Source: Cepaea nemoralis (taxonomy: Eukaryota; Mollusca; Gastropoda; Stylommatophora; Helicidae). Taken from it: a DNA stretch of 64,000 bases. Of this stretch, positions 1-13,289 are shown one piece after another. A model generated the notes under the pieces. That model had not been told where the DNA came from. It saw only the letters and a list, made by a program, of their open reading frames with translations, and made no database searches. Position numbers and translations under genes: made by a program. Location: contig JACEFZ010027085.1 in assembly GCA_014155875.1 (NCBI GenBank), forward strand, positions 110,134 through 174,133. The letters run 5' to 3'. Each line of letters starts with the position of its first letter. Within the stretch, counting starts at the first letter, position 1.

Positions 1-510
1 CCATCATATGGAGTAGTTGCTGGTAGACAGACGGACAGAGTTTTAGGTAGTGACTCTTTGAAACAAAATACGGGTTCGTATGACAAGACAGTAGGGAAGG
101 CTAAGGGACGAAGACCGAGGAAGAGAAAGAAAGTCAGACGTTTTAGGGACGACAATAGGAATAGAGCCGACGTGTTTGCAGTAAACTATAGTGACTCTGA
201 TGTGGGAACTATTATTAGTGTGTCATCTGAGGACGAGATGGGAAGGTACAAACGTTACATAAGGTACACAGAAAACAGTGAACAGACTAACGTAAATAAG
301 AAATTTAAGAAGAATAATAGTGGTAGACAGTTAGCAGAAATTTATTCAACGACAGAAAGTGACTTAAGTAAAATAGAAGATCTTAGGACCTTAAGACCTG
401 AGTACTTTAGTAACTTGACAATAGATAGTGAAGATGACATTATAAGTGAAAGACGGGTTAATGTATTGAGAGACAGTGAAGTGTTCAACTTGGACACACT
501 ATATGACTAA
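1..510 (+). CDS. C-terminal part of an unidentified basic/acidic reading frame, open at the window edge
   Basis: The frame is open from base 1 to a stop ending at 510 (169 codons), with no ATG at the left end, so the true start or exon lies outside the window. The protein has a strongly basic block near the start (motif GRRPRKRKKVRRFRD) and then a Ser/Asp/Glu-rich tail. There is no zinc knuckle, protease or integrase motif. It sits at the left end of a 4 kb C-poor tract with the same base bias, so it may be the end of a polyprotein in a decayed retroelement; a host exon is equally possible. I do not recognise the family. Confidence 0.4.
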   Translation, partial: PSYGVVAGRQTDRVLGSDSLKQNTGSYDKTVGKAKGRRPRKRKKVRRFRDDNRNRADVFAVNYSDSDVGTIISVSSEDEMGRYKRYIRYTENSEQTNVNKKFKKNNSGRQLAEIYSTTESDLSKIEDLRTLRPEYFSNLTIDSEDDIISERRVNVLRDSEVFNLDTLYD

Positions 511-1899
511 AATAGAGTAGATACAGCATAGAATTAGTAGAGGGTGAGAGATAAAATAAGTATTAGAAATAGTTTGACTCAGAGCTATGACGTGATGTCC
601 AAGATAGTTTTGTTTGTTGGTTTGAGAAGAATAGTATTGTTGATAGGTGAACCGAGACTGACTGGTAAGGAGATATAGATTGAGAAAGTACTGAATATCC
701 TGTGTGTAAAGTAGACAGTTGAATGTGACAGTTAAGACTGTAGTAGTTGTGTGTGAAGAAGTATAGAAGGATAGTTACGAGATTAGGGATCTGTTGGAAT
801 GAGGTTTGTTTTGAAGAGATAGTAGATAGTCCTGTGAAAACAATATAACTTGCGAGATTGTCATGTATAGGGTCTGACCTTCGTATAGAAGTAGAGATAT
901 AAGAGGGCAGTGAATTGAGAGAGTCCTCTGGAATAATTCGTCTAGTTGTGCGGCGTTCATACGTGAGTATAACCGTAGTCAGACAGGTGTTCGTCGTGAT
1001 GAAGGAAGTTAGAGAGAGGTGTGATGACGTCGCATAAGTAAAATACATAGATAAAATATAAGAGTGGCGTTAACATGTCTTGTGTCAATGTGTTTTGAGG
1101 AGATCAATACGTGTTGATATGTGGTGAATGATTGATGGAATGTTGAGGTGGCGTCTAAAGAGCTTTTTGTAGTAATAGAAGAGACATGTTAGTTTTGTCG
1201 TGATGCAAAAGTAGTCGTGAGATGAGAGCGAGGTTGTGTATCATTGTCCGTGTGAATATGAGAAGAGTGATTGATAAGTCCAGAGAATTGAACAGCCTGG
1301 TTACACCTGTTGTCAATATCATTTGTTTCGTTTCGTTTAGCTGAATTGTTGTTTTTCTTCTTTAGCTATAGTCGTCGCCTCTGTTTTGTTTGTGCTAAAC
1401 TGTGATGTCTTTTGTTTGGAATGTGTGATCTTGGAAGGAAATTATAGAAGTCGTATGACAGAGAGTTAATATTCTGACTGACAGCTCACAAAATATCTTT
1501 AGTATTTTTGACAGGAACATGCCGAAGCAGGAGTGCCTAATACGGAGATGTGAGAAAAATGAGGTCCGTTGTCAGTTATCAGGACATGAGTTGCTGTTCC
1601 GAAAGAATCCTGATAAATAGAAGTGAAAGATACGAAGGTAAACAAGGTGAGGTAAATGAAAATTAGAAAGGGTGTTTCGACTGGTTTGACTGTCGTCACG
1701 ATGTGAAAAGGATAGGAGAGAATTGAGGTAATGGTGCTGAGATACAGAAAGTACTAATGCAAAAGAATGAAATATTAATTGCGTCGGATAGATGAGAAAC
1801 TTAAAGGTTGAATTAGTTGTCAGGACAGGAAGTAGATGTGTTGGTGAGAGGTCTATACTAGATAGACAAAGTTTTGTTGGACGTAGGAGGATGGAGATA

Positions 1900-3920
1900 C
1901 TGTAGTTAACAGTAGTGATTAATAAGTTTGGTACAAAGCCAAGGGAAACAATTGGTGTGTCGAGCCACAGGTACAGTTTCTATTGATAAATAGTGACGGC
2001 TGGTACATTGAGATAACTGTAGTTTACAGTGCTTGCTTATGAGGATATTTTGGATGTTATGATGTATTAGGAATTAGGATGGAAAAAGAATGGAATATTG
2101 TGAGGGGAGATAATCAATGTTTGACTTCCAGAAAAGGAATGGTCAGTTGTTGAGTAGTGATTTGCTTGGAGGGGAACAAGTATGGTTCCGCATTATGATG
2201 GTCTGTAGATAACAGATAGATATTTGTATATATGTATATTACGTATTTTGGCATTAATGCTTGGTATGAAGTTGTTTTGTTATTATGACTTGGCTAAATA
2301 GATAGGTATTACATGGTTAGCAAAGGAGACCAATGCTGCTGGTCACTTTACGTGGTTAATTCTAAGAGAATTATATATTTTTTTTTTGAAAACCTTCCCT
2401 TTAGTGAGAAGACACTTGTATTTATTGTAATTGAGCTTACAATGCCTCATATATATAAAGTTAATTTTGCTTGATTTGGTCCTGTAAAATTGATTATGAT
2501 TATTTTAGAGTAGGGATATTGTGTCCTTAGACTTTCATGTGTAAACTACTGGTCCGTAAAAGAGACCAGTAGTAGTAGAAAAAAAAATAGATTAGGATGT
2601 ATGTTGTATTATTTTAATCATCGTCACCATCATCATCACTATCATCATCATACTTTTAGTTGAGCTGAGGGGAAACATAAATGATTGTTAAAAAAAATTT
2701 GGGGGGGTTTGATGTCCTGTTGTGATTTGATTTCGCTGTTTTGTATGTTAAATAGTAGTTAATTAAGTTATGTTTAGTTTACATAGTTTTGTCTAGAATA
2801 AAGACAATACAGGGGGCTTTAATTAGGACCCTTCGTTCAGAAAGTAGTAACATGGTTGGTTTCCATAGTTTTGTCTAGAATAAAGACAATACGGGGGGCT
2901 TTAATTAGGACCCTTCGTTCAGAAAGTAGTAATAAACTACTGTGAGCTAATAGAGAGACACATTCTCTTTGTGAAGAATAACTTCATGGGTGTATATTAC
3001 TGGGATAATCAGCATAGTGAGGTTGATGGGCTTATGAAGAAGTGGAAACATATACCGGGGATGGTTATGGGAAAGGTTAGAGATACACTAAAGTAAGCAT
3101 TAATTAGAAAAATATGGGATTAGAAACCACATGGGAGAAGAAAAGATTAATGAATATATTCAGTGGGGTAAAGCTGAGAAAAGTTTTGAACATAGTTTCC
3201 GGGGGGTTCAGAAGAACCATGATATACACGAGATTGCGGGGTTATAGAAGAATAAGAAAATTACCCCAGACAAAGAGTAAACATGAATTGGATCCATGTT
3301 TGACTAGACACTGTAGATAACAGTACAATAATAAAGAGGTGTTAGGGTGTAAATGAGAAATGAACATAGGGGAGACATAAGGACATGGAGTGTTTGTGGG
3401 TCAGTAATAAAAGGACTGAGATTAAAGTTGATTACAAGCAGTCACAGACATGAGTGGTTATTTTCGCTGCTGTAGATTACGGCATGAATTATGAATTGAG
3501 AGGTGGAAGATTTTAGAGAGACATTGGGTTACATAGCCTGGGCAGAATGTAAATGTTTATAAGTGGGTCAGATTACAATGTTGTGTTTGATGGTTAATAT
3601 TTAAGGGGAGATTTCAAGGTTACTAGGTTGCTGTTGATAACGGCATAAGTGGAGCATTTTAGTAGATATGCCCATAAAAAATGGACATTAAGAGTGAACC
3701 TGAGGTATTGGAGAAGATTAGTTATACGAGGTGATGAGGTTATGTGAGGTGTTGTGTTGGAGGAGGTCTTAAGGGGTAATAGACCTTTTTAATTGTGTCT
3801 TTGGGATGTGTTTTGTGGTTTACAATGTGAGGGTGAGGTAAGGTAGAGTCTGTTATATAGACACTTAAAAGTGAAGAATATTTTTGGATGATGGTTGGTA
3901 ATTGATGCTGTAGATAGCAG
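1900..3920. repeat. Seven dispersed copies of a 13-base palindrome, consensus CTGTAGATAACAG
   Basis: Near-identical 13-mers start at 1900, 2017, 2203, 3311, 3470, 3631 and 3908. Variants include CTGTAGTTAACAG, CTGTAGTTTACAG, CTGTAGATTACGG and CTGTTGATAACGG. Each is close to a perfect inverted repeat (CTGT...ACAG). Flanks are only loosely alike, so this is not a simple tandem array. Confidence 0.55.
2782..2931 (+). repeat. Direct repeat, two copies about 82 bp apart
   Basis: A segment of about 68 bp beginning CATAGTTTTGTCTAG and ending near AGAAAGTAGTAA occurs at 2782 and again at 2864, with one or two differences. It lies in the C-poor tract and has no coding potential. Confidence 0.8.
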
Positions 3921-4620
3921 CGTAAACTGTTACCATAATGAGTGGTACTGGGGGAGATATAATGATTTAGAATTTATTGCATAAATTCTCAAAGAACAAA
4001 GGGGTGTAAAGGGGTGTGTGATTTAGGTGAATGTTGTTTTTTTTGAAAGAGTTCTATTTCTTCTTTTAAATTCCGGTGGCCACCGATTCTTTATCTTCCT
4101 ATCGTATGAAAGTGATTTCAGGTTAGTTGAAAGTGGGGAATTTGTAGTATTGGTGGTAAGAATAAGGAGTTGGTATCAGCGTTTGAAGTGGAAAGCGGAT
4201 TGCTTATTGAAGTGGAGAAGGAGTATTTAAGAAAACGTGTTATGGTGTTATGATGTATTATAAAGTGAATTTGAAATGTTATATGTAAATATGTTATGTT
4301 TGGTTGAAGGACCAAGAACGAAGAAGAAGTGGGTTGATTATATAATGTTGGGGAAATAGAAAGGAAAGAAGGACTGCTTGGATTAACCGTAGTATTATAT
4401 AAATAAAAAGCGAAGAAGAAGTATATGGGGAGGTTGTAGACAGACCATAGCACTGGGAGAAGAGAAAAAGATGTATTGGCGAAGGTTAAAAGACAAGTAG
4501 GGAATAGAGTATGGGGATTAGGAGTAAAGATTTTTCCTTTAAAAGGAAAATTCTTTAAGTAACATGGGGAGGTGTAACAGTGTAGGTATAATTGGGGTCT
4601 ATTGGAAAACTCCGATACAG

Positions 4621-4667
4621 CACGATTGAGCATTGAGACTGAAAGGGGTGGGAGATGCTCAATCGTG
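4621..4667. other. Perfect 13 bp stem-loop
   Basis: CACGATTGAGCAT at 4621-4633 is the exact reverse complement of ATGCTCAATCGTG at 4655-4667, with a 21-base loop. It sits at the right border of the C-poor tract, about 70 bases before a polyadenylation-type sequence. Confidence 0.75.
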
Positions 4668-4714
4668 ACGTATTATGTTGTTATAGGCAGTGAACATCCG
4701 ATAGCCCAGCTGAG

Positions 4715-4750
4715 AAGACGCGGCTCGTCGTCTTAATAATAAAGAATAAA
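4715..4750 (+). terminator. Short hairpin followed by two AATAAA hexamers
   Basis: AAGACG at 4715 pairs with CGTCTT at 4729 across an 8-base loop. AATAAA follows at 4738 and again at 4745. This looks like a plus-strand 3' end signal for the transcript unit on the left, possibly the R region of a long terminal repeat. No second terminal repeat was found in the window. Confidence 0.35.
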
Positions 4751-7700
4751 GTTTTGATTACAGATCAAGTCTTATTACTTCCTTTCGACACTGTTATAAA
4801 ACGCCACTGTAATTAGAGCCTGTTTAAGTTAGTTGGAAGCTGCCTCATTATCTAGTGCCTAGCCGGTGTGACAAAACGACAATTCATTTGTGCCTTGTCG
4901 GGCGATATTCCACTTTATTCGGCGTCATCAGGGACTTTCCCGGCTATAATTAGATCGGGGATAGCCCAGTAGGAATTTTCCATCTGGAAGGTTCGAGAAA
5001 CACCTGGATTTGGATGTCCAGGGTGGCTCAGTACAGCACTAACTTCACGTGCTGTTAGAACCTAGAATTCACTGTGGAAAATAGAGTTTCTCGTGGAGTT
5101 GCCACACTTCGTGCAGCACTTATTTCTCGAGCGCATTCATACGCATGAAGGAGAAATGCGGCTGGCACAGCTCATTCACTTTCTATCTCTTGTGTGAGAA
5201 GGTTCTGCTTTTGAGTAGCAGTGAACCCACTTCTTCACCCACAACCAAAATGCAGCGGACTGTCAATATTTCATGACCTGCTAGCGTAGATAGTCGTTGA
5301 AGCTGACTGGAGACAATCAACTGATTCAGGTACGAATTGTAGTAATTAATTTAACGTTGGAAATTGAGCATAAATTGTGATCGTTCATAGCTAATTAAAT
5401 ATGCGGGCAACTTGCATTGCTAATGAGTTGACCGATCGATAAGCTAGTTGAGAACGAGGGCAGCGCACAGCTGTGTGTGTACTTGTGTTTACAAGCCGTC
5501 GTGAACAGCTGTTTTGTCAACTGCTTAGAACGAAAAGTCCATTAAATTGGCAAATTGTGTTCCAATGTTATTGATTGATTATAGTTCGTAGTTGCATGTA
5601 CTATGTTTGCTGGACTGTAGTAGGGAACAGTAAACTATGTTACAGAATGAACTTAATTGATGCCAGTCAGTAATTACGTTAGCCGAGCGCTGAAATTAGA
5701 CAAGGTAAGTTGGTAGATGAAGAGTGAGTTAGTGAATCGCTCATGTGATAGGGAAATAGAGCACGTACGTGATTAACTCTAAGAAGTGATGTAGCTATTT
5801 TGTGTGTGAACTAAATAGTGAATACATTCGAGGAACTGGGAATTCATACGAAGGTAAGTTCTTCAGTGGTGCTAGAGAGATATATGATGTTGTTATCACG
5901 TATATACTAGGTCATGTTGTGTACTACTTCTATGAATAATGTACCGACCGCCGAAGTGGTTCGACGCGAGATAACATGGCTTTACCGTCGCGATGTACAT
6001 ATGCGTTCTTCATGCTATTCTTTCCTGTCCTGTTCTATTCATATTTGCATGGGTACGTCAGTGCTGATGTGAGGAAAGTATGGAGGAACAAATGGAGGAC
6101 GAATGAGATTCGGGGACGAATGGAATATGAGGACTGCGTGTGAGTTATTCTTGTATGAGACTGGTATAACCAGGCCAGCAATGAAGTTTGGCCATCGCCA
6201 AGGCTAATCCTCTTGGAAAGGCAGAACAGGAGAGAACCTTGAACATGCAGGGAGCATGTTTTCGCTGGAAAGACTTCTTGACTCTAGGGAAGGGTCTAAC
6301 AAGAAGAGTTTCGCTATAGAGTGGGCAGGAGGTCCCACTAGCAAAATGGAAACTGTAGATATGTTATATGGTCATGTATTGTTACTGTATCCCAAGTGAT
6401 GATGCCTTGATCATAGTTGGTTTATGATTAGATGTATACTGTAAAAGGGGGGGGGGGGGGGTCCAGGGACACCTTACCTTGATGTTTAGTTCCAGTTAAC
6501 TCTTGAACAACTACAGAATGACTTTAGCGACAACCGTTAGGTGAATAGGGATAGGTGAAACGTTAGATCAGACTCGCCATTCTTGATTCTCAATCTGTTT
6601 GACGGGCTGTTCTCTGAAAGGCCAGCTGACATTGGACTGAGCTTGATGCATTAATACTATCAACTTAGAGATGTTGCTCTACTTAGTTGTATAACTAGGT
6701 AGCTAGACTGAAGGTTGATTTTTCATGGATTTGATGCACATGAACCAATGTTTGGGCTGAATACTTTCACCGATCGTTCTTACTTTCAGGTGTTGCCTGT
6801 TAGAACCAGCCTATTACTAAGTTGCCGGAAACCACTACGTGATCCATGGCGAAGGGTCACAATACCTACTTTACCACGCCTGACTGTGCTACATTATGCA
6901 AGAGGGAGAATCACCATGCATGACTCATACTCACCTCATGATTCTAGAACCCTGCTGCAGCACTAGTGGAACTAGATGGTTTGTTTTTCCATATTAGAAC
7001 TGTGATTAAGACTATTTCAGAATAGAGTTCATCTACCTGAGCAATCTTGCCGGTGTATACTGAAGGTTGATTTACTACGGAGCTATGATGGCAGGCTCAC
7101 TCCAGAGAGACTTACCAAGGTGGGGTAGGCGCAGCTCTGGGAGCTCATCAAGTCCAAATCAATGTGTTTCCGCCTAACCGTGGGACAGACCAGGCAAAGA
7201 TTGGCCCAAACCAAAGGGGCTGTAACTACGTTGGCATTAGTGTTCGGTCATGACTAGACCCACACCAGCTTGCGTATTTTCTTACTCAAACTCGGGATGG
7301 TAGACAGGTCAACTCATCCTGGCCTTTATGAACCTTGTATGCTGAATATGAATTAGTTCTTACTCAATCACTCGAACAACCGAGTCATAGAAATAGAGAC
7401 ATTATGTTTTGTTACCAAGCGCAACCATGTTTCAAGATATGTGCAGGACTCTGAGGGAGTCTGAACATGCGACTGTGTAGTGACTATTGAACTCAGCTAC
7501 CGGAACATTGGTGTTTTTCTAGTGACTGTGTTGACTTGTTGCAATATTGATTCCTTACCCAATCAGGGGTATACAATTCTACTATGGAACCATTAGGTTG
7601 GTCATGTGTTACGTCTAGAGACATCTAGAGATCAACTGGGGTCGCCTCAAGGAAGAGGGTCGCCATACCAGGCTGTACTTTGATAACTGTGAAAGTTGGT

Positions 7701-8110
7701 CACAGCTATTCAGTGGGACAGAGCAGACGAGTTCATCCAGCAGTCGGTGGTCCGAAGAGGTAGTTCCTCTGACATCTGATCTTAGCTCTGGGATGGAGTG
7801 GTCTCCAAAGGTTCCAGTCATCAGTCTGGAAGAGAGCCGGGTGAGTGTCGGACCGACTGGACGGAACATCTGTCTCAAACCTGCATGTCAGCCTCATGAT
7901 GAAACACGTAGCATCTCTGTCTCTGATTCTGTCTCTAACCTATCATCTGCTATTGTAAATAGTTTATACTATCAGGGTGTTCATTTCCTACCTATTGTCT
8001 TTAGGGTAGAATAAACTTTGTTGATGTTGACTGATTCTTTGTACAGTGATTGAGTGTGGTCTCGGACGATGCCTCAGGGTTCATTGTCCCAAGGGAGAAG
8101 GTAGAGAGTG
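4751..8110. other. No recognisable gene
   Basis: Base composition returns to normal here. Only short unconvincing open frames occur (for example 6715-6966 and 7615-7878), with no family resemblance. A run of 16 or more G lies near 6447. The phrase CTGAAGGTTGATTT occurs twice, at about 6709 and 7061. Nothing else stands out. Confidence 0.5.
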
Positions 8111-8224
8111 GGGGTCTAGAATCTGGAGGGGTGGGTAGACATATTTAAACCATTGGAGGTCAACCACAGAGAAAAAAGTGTAGCTACCTGTCCAACCCCT
8201 GGGGTTGCTAACGACCCTTGGGCT

Positions 8225-8745
8225 TGGTTAACTCTCAATACCCAAGGCAAACCTGTCACAGCCGGCTGGCATGCCTCTCCACAAATTGCAATCTCCAGCG
8301 TCATGGATCAATTCGTGTGCTGACTCCCTTCCGTGCCTTGATACAAGACTGTCAAGAATCTTCTCATACTGTCTTCCTCTATCTCTCTTTCCGCAAATCT
8401 TTCCAGTCATCACTACATGTTCCAGTTTTTGTCGTCTCATAACATGGCCAAAGAACGATGACTGCCCTTTTCTGATGTTTTGAATAAGTTGTTTCTGCGA
8501 CTCAGCTTCCCTTAAAACGTCCAGATTGCTCATTTTGGCTGTCCAATTAATTTTCAGCTTTCTTCTATAAAACCACATCTCCAAGGCTTCCGGAGATTTT
8601 TTCTGCCTGTTTACTTACTGTCCAGGATTCACAGCCGTATGTTAAAACTGGTTCTATGTAACATGTAATAACTCTTTTTCTGACTTTCAAAGACAGTGAC
8701 TTATTGCACAAAACGTTCTTCATGTAGGAATCTGTCTCAAGGAAG
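8225..8745 (-). pseudogene. LINE reverse-transcriptase C-terminal remnant
   Basis: The minus strand reads WTAKMSNLDVLREAE, then FFGHVMRR, then [14 protein letters not shown], ending near a HELIHDAGD-type motif. This is the typical tail of a non-LTR retrotransposon polymerase (RTE/CR1-like superfamily). The start is missing and the reading frame breaks. Relatives lie at 22095-22360, 25830-26125, 37920-38150, 53800-54500, and a scrap at 59300-59370. Confidence 0.7.
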
Positions 8746-8933
8746 CAAACCTGACATTAATGCATGCTGGAGACACAGGGAGACACAGATGCATAACTAG
8801 GAGTCACCCTACATAAGCTGAAGACAAAGGAATGTTAGAACCAACATAATCAATACAATACTGCTAACAAAAAACAAACACAAAATAAACCACCAAAAGA
8901 AAAAAGCCACATACGTGCGTGCATGCACATATC

Positions 8934-9588
<655 letters not shown>

Positions 9589-9592
9589 AATA

Positions 9593-9705
<113 letters not shown>

Positions 9706-9715
9706 AAACTTTTAA

Positions 9716-10348
<633 letters not shown>

Positions 10349-10360
10349 TTAAACCCATCA

Positions 10361-11330
10361 AGACTCAAGGCAAAGACGAAAATAAGATCAAGATGCGTAA
10401 GAGAACTACTTTTTGCAGATGATGCAGCACTGACAACTCATGCAGCAGAAGATCTCCAAAGGCTCATAGATCGTTTTGCAGCCGCCTGCAAAGACTTTGG
10501 GCTGACCATCAGCCTAAATAAAACACAGGTGATGGAACAAGATGCTGGTGCGCCTCCATCAATCAAAATTTATAATTAAGAACTGAAGGTTGTCCATGAG
10601 TTTGCGTATTTGGGGTCGACAATTTCAGAAAATCTTTCATTAAAGAGAAATCGACAGACGCATTGGAAAGGCAGCCACTAACTAAAAGAATTTGAGAGAA
10701 TAATAGACAGAGTCTATAAAAGTTCATGTATATAAACCTTTTGTTGTTAGCTACACTACTCTATGGGTTTGAATTCTGGACCTTGTGCTCAGGAAAGAAA
10801 GTTTCTTCCTTCCATATGAGATGCGTGAGACGTATCCTGGGCATATCGTGGAAAGACCATATAACAAACATGTGCTTGAAAGAGCAGATATTACAGTGCA
10901 CTCCCTCCTCAAACAGAGATGCCTCCACTGGTTGAGCCACGTATTTTGAATGGAGGATGAACTTATTCCCAAACATCTCCAATATGGAGAACTAGCTACA
11001 GGGAAGAGGCCAAACAGAAGACACCAAACTCAATATAGGGATGTGTGTAAACAAGATATGAAAACCTTGGCATAGATCCAAACAAGTGGGAAAGAGTTGC
11101 AATAGACAGATGCTCCTGGAGAAGAGATGTACGAAACGGACTGGTGCTTTTTGAGCGCAATTTGATCCAACAAACTGAGGATAGGCGGCACATGCATAAT
11201 ATGCAGTCACTTACTGCGGGATCTGCCTCGTCTTACAGATGCAGAAACTGTAACAGAGATTGTCACTCTTGCGTTGGACTATACAGTCACCAGCGGTACA
11301 ACTCTATAGTCCTTCAGGACTGAGAGAGGT
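10361..11330 (+). pseudogene. LINE reverse transcriptase (palm to 3' end), degraded
   Basis: The plus strand reads LLFADDAALTTHAAEDLQ, the polymerase catalytic box, then FAYLGSTISE. In shifted frames follow LLYGFEFWTLCSGKK and FHMRCVRRILGISWKD. This is the RT palm, thumb and C-terminal region of a non-LTR element. Several stops and frameshifts make it dead. Its 3' end runs into a (TAC)n/(TA)n tail near 11336. Confidence 0.8.
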
Positions 11331-11341
11331 CTAATACTACT

Positions 11342-11349
11342 ACTACTAC

Positions 11350-11419
<70 letters not shown>

Positions 11420-11470
11420 TGTGTGTGTGTGTGCGTATGTGAGTGTGTGTATGTGTGTGCATGTATATCC
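11342..11470. repeat. (TA)n and (GT)n microsatellite
   Basis: A (TAC)n start, then about 70 bp of TA, then an irregular GT tract. It follows the 3' end of the LINE at 10361-11330 and may have grown from its tail. Confidence 0.95.
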
Positions 11471-11550
11471 ATTTAGAGAGAGAGAGAATAACAGGATGCA
11501 GTCAACACAAAAAGTAATATAGTAATTATACATAAAAATATAATACTTAC

Positions 11551-12036
11551 AGGTGAATCCAATGGATGCCGTGGGGTATCACCTTGTTCTTGCTTATATG
11601 CCAACTGAGGCTGGCCCATTCTAAAAGGAATGTCTGGCGGCTGGAGTAGACCTGGCCGACCCTCTCTTAAAGGAAAGTCTGGCGGCTGGAGTAAACCTGG
11701 CCGACCCTCTCTAACAGGTAAGTCTGGTGGCTGGAGTAAACCTGGCCGACCCTCTCTTAAAGGAAAGTCTGGTGGCTGGAGTAAACCTGGCCGCCCTCTA
11801 AAGGGTAAGCCTGGCAGCCGGCGTAGACGTGGCCGACCCTCTACAGAAGGTAAGCCTGGCGGCTGGAGTAGACCTGGTGATGGGAGTAGACCTGGCGGCT
11901 GGAGTAGACCTGGTGACGGGAGTAAACCTGGGGACTGGAGTAGACCAGGCCGACCGTCTCTAAAAGGAACGTAGTCACCATCATCGCAATTACTATTACT
12001 GTCGTCCGTTTTAGGACGAGACCTCTGAAAAGACAT
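11551..12036 (-). CDS. Exon of a proline/glycine-rich repeat protein (unrecognised)
   Basis: A 162-codon open stretch on the minus strand from an ATG at 12036 to a strong donor (CACCT then GTAAGT) after 11551, in phase 0. The first codons read MSFQ, and TCTTTTCAG ending at 12025 also looks like a splice acceptor, so this may be an internal exon of 158 codons starting at 12024. After an acidic opening (DDSNSNCDDGDYVPF) it holds about eight units of a 15-residue repeat, core EGRPGLLQPPD, coded by a 45 bp minisatellite. The opposite strand is also open over the repeat (11630-11974, core SGGWSKPGRPSL), so the coding strand is not certain. I do not know the family. No partner exon was identified downstream. 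Confidence 0.5.
11615..11960. repeat. 45 bp minisatellite within an open frame
   Basis: About eight units of a 45 bp motif containing GGCTGGAGTAAACCTGGCCG. Some units are shortened by multiples of three (42, 36 and 39 bp), so reading frames stay open on both strands. Length changes restricted to threes suggest past selection for translation. Confidence 0.85.
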
Positions 12037-12529
12037 TTAATGTTTTGTTTATTTAACCTCCTATCCTATATCACTGTTTTATCAGCACACAACTTCATCA
12101 ACTACATTACACTTTGACTACACTCTGACTTTACAGTTACACTGATCTGCTGCGATCTCATCTTCTTAGTCTTCTACTTGTTCCTCTACTAACTTTGCGT
12201 TATCTATCGGTGTGAAGTTGAACAACGAGAGAGTGGCCGTTTATGGGCTTCGTGTAAGTACACATGATAATAATAATAAACAAACTGTCTTCTCAATTAT
12301 GCTCAAATAATGGTAATTATTAATCCAGTTTCTTCTCCCCCGTCATCGTCAGATGTCCATAGTCTGCCGAGAATAAATGTGTTTGTGTGTTGTGAACTGT
12401 TAGTGTACGTAGGACGTCATTTCCTGTTGCCACACTTTTAAGAAAAGAAAGCCAAACACACAATCTAAGTTCTGTTCCACATAAGTTTCAAATAATCCCT
12501 TGTTGTGTGTAGCAAATACAATATGAATA
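12037..12529. other. Non-coding flank of the repeat-protein exon
   Basis: No gene seen. On the minus strand, the sequence just before 12036 is pyrimidine-rich (TGTCTTTTCAG), as expected for a splice acceptor. Confidence 0.4.
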
Positions 12530-12960
12530 TAAATACAATCTAAACCTAATGCAGGTTAGCAGATCTCCCGGTCCACTAAATATATTGATAAATAGTACAC
12601 CTCTGAAACAAGTTAAAGAATTTAAATATCTAGGAAGTGTGGTAACAGTAGATGGCAGTGAATAGACAGAGAAATCGAAATCAAATGTCAAAAACCAAGT
12701 GTGCATATATATCAACAATCACTCATACTAAAACATCAAAATATATCTATCTTCGTGAAAAGATAGATAATAAATAGTATATTCACACCAACCCAATGCT
12801 ACCAATGTAACACTTAGACATTATCCAAATCATACCCCGCAAAATCAAAGCCCGCGAGATGAAATGCTTAAGGAGAACTGTAAAATCGCACGGAATGACA
12901 TTATACAATGTCACCCATCAGGTGCTGGAACGTCAAAAATTTTATCCCCACGTCGCTTGA
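12530..12960 (+). pseudogene. LINE reverse-transcriptase remnant
   Basis: The plus strand reads TPLKQVKEFKYLGSVVT, then after stops AREMKCLRRTVKSHGMT and HQVLERQKF. These are the late RT and thumb motifs of RTE/CR1-like LINEs. It is heavily decayed. Confidence 0.65.
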
Positions 12961-13289
12961 CGGCAAAAGTGGAAAATGATGATGGTGATATGTCTCTACC
13001 TTGAAGTGGTAGAGGGGCTTGCATGTTCCAGTAACCCGAGGGGTTATGTCAATGATGATAGGTAGCTATGATAGGACAGGTTAAGGGATATAAACCAGAC
13101 GAAGCGAGACATGTTTAGTTTAGTTAGGGACTCAGGCTTGAGTTAGGAGTAGAATGGGGCACTTATGGGTTACACCTGTGTCCCAAGATATATTTGCTGC
13201 TTTGCAAGTAAACGTGGACAAGTCGTAGACTGCAAACCTGTAATAATACTTGTCAAAATCATATCTACTCCCCCTTCAGTGATCACCTT

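Larger units (their letters stand above)
511..4690 (+). other. C-poor, strand-asymmetric non-coding tract
   Basis: About 4.2 kb in which the plus strand is rich in G, A and T and visibly poor in C. The bias also covers the reading frame at 1-510 and stops near 4690. No convincing gene is present: reverse-strand open frames at 563-1048 and 4118-4633 are by-products of the skew. It contains an 82 bp direct repeat, recurrent 13-base palindromes and a hairpin near its right end. Strong C depletion on one strand is known from some retroelement RNAs, so this could be the 3' part of a large retroelement. That is inference. Confidence 0.45.

Noticed and set aside
563..1048. 161-codon reverse-strand frame
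   Set aside because: Its Ser/Thr/Leu-rich content follows from the C-poor plus strand; no domain or splice context supports it.
4118..4633. 171-codon reverse-strand frame
   Set aside because: Same composition effect; no start context or homology recognised.
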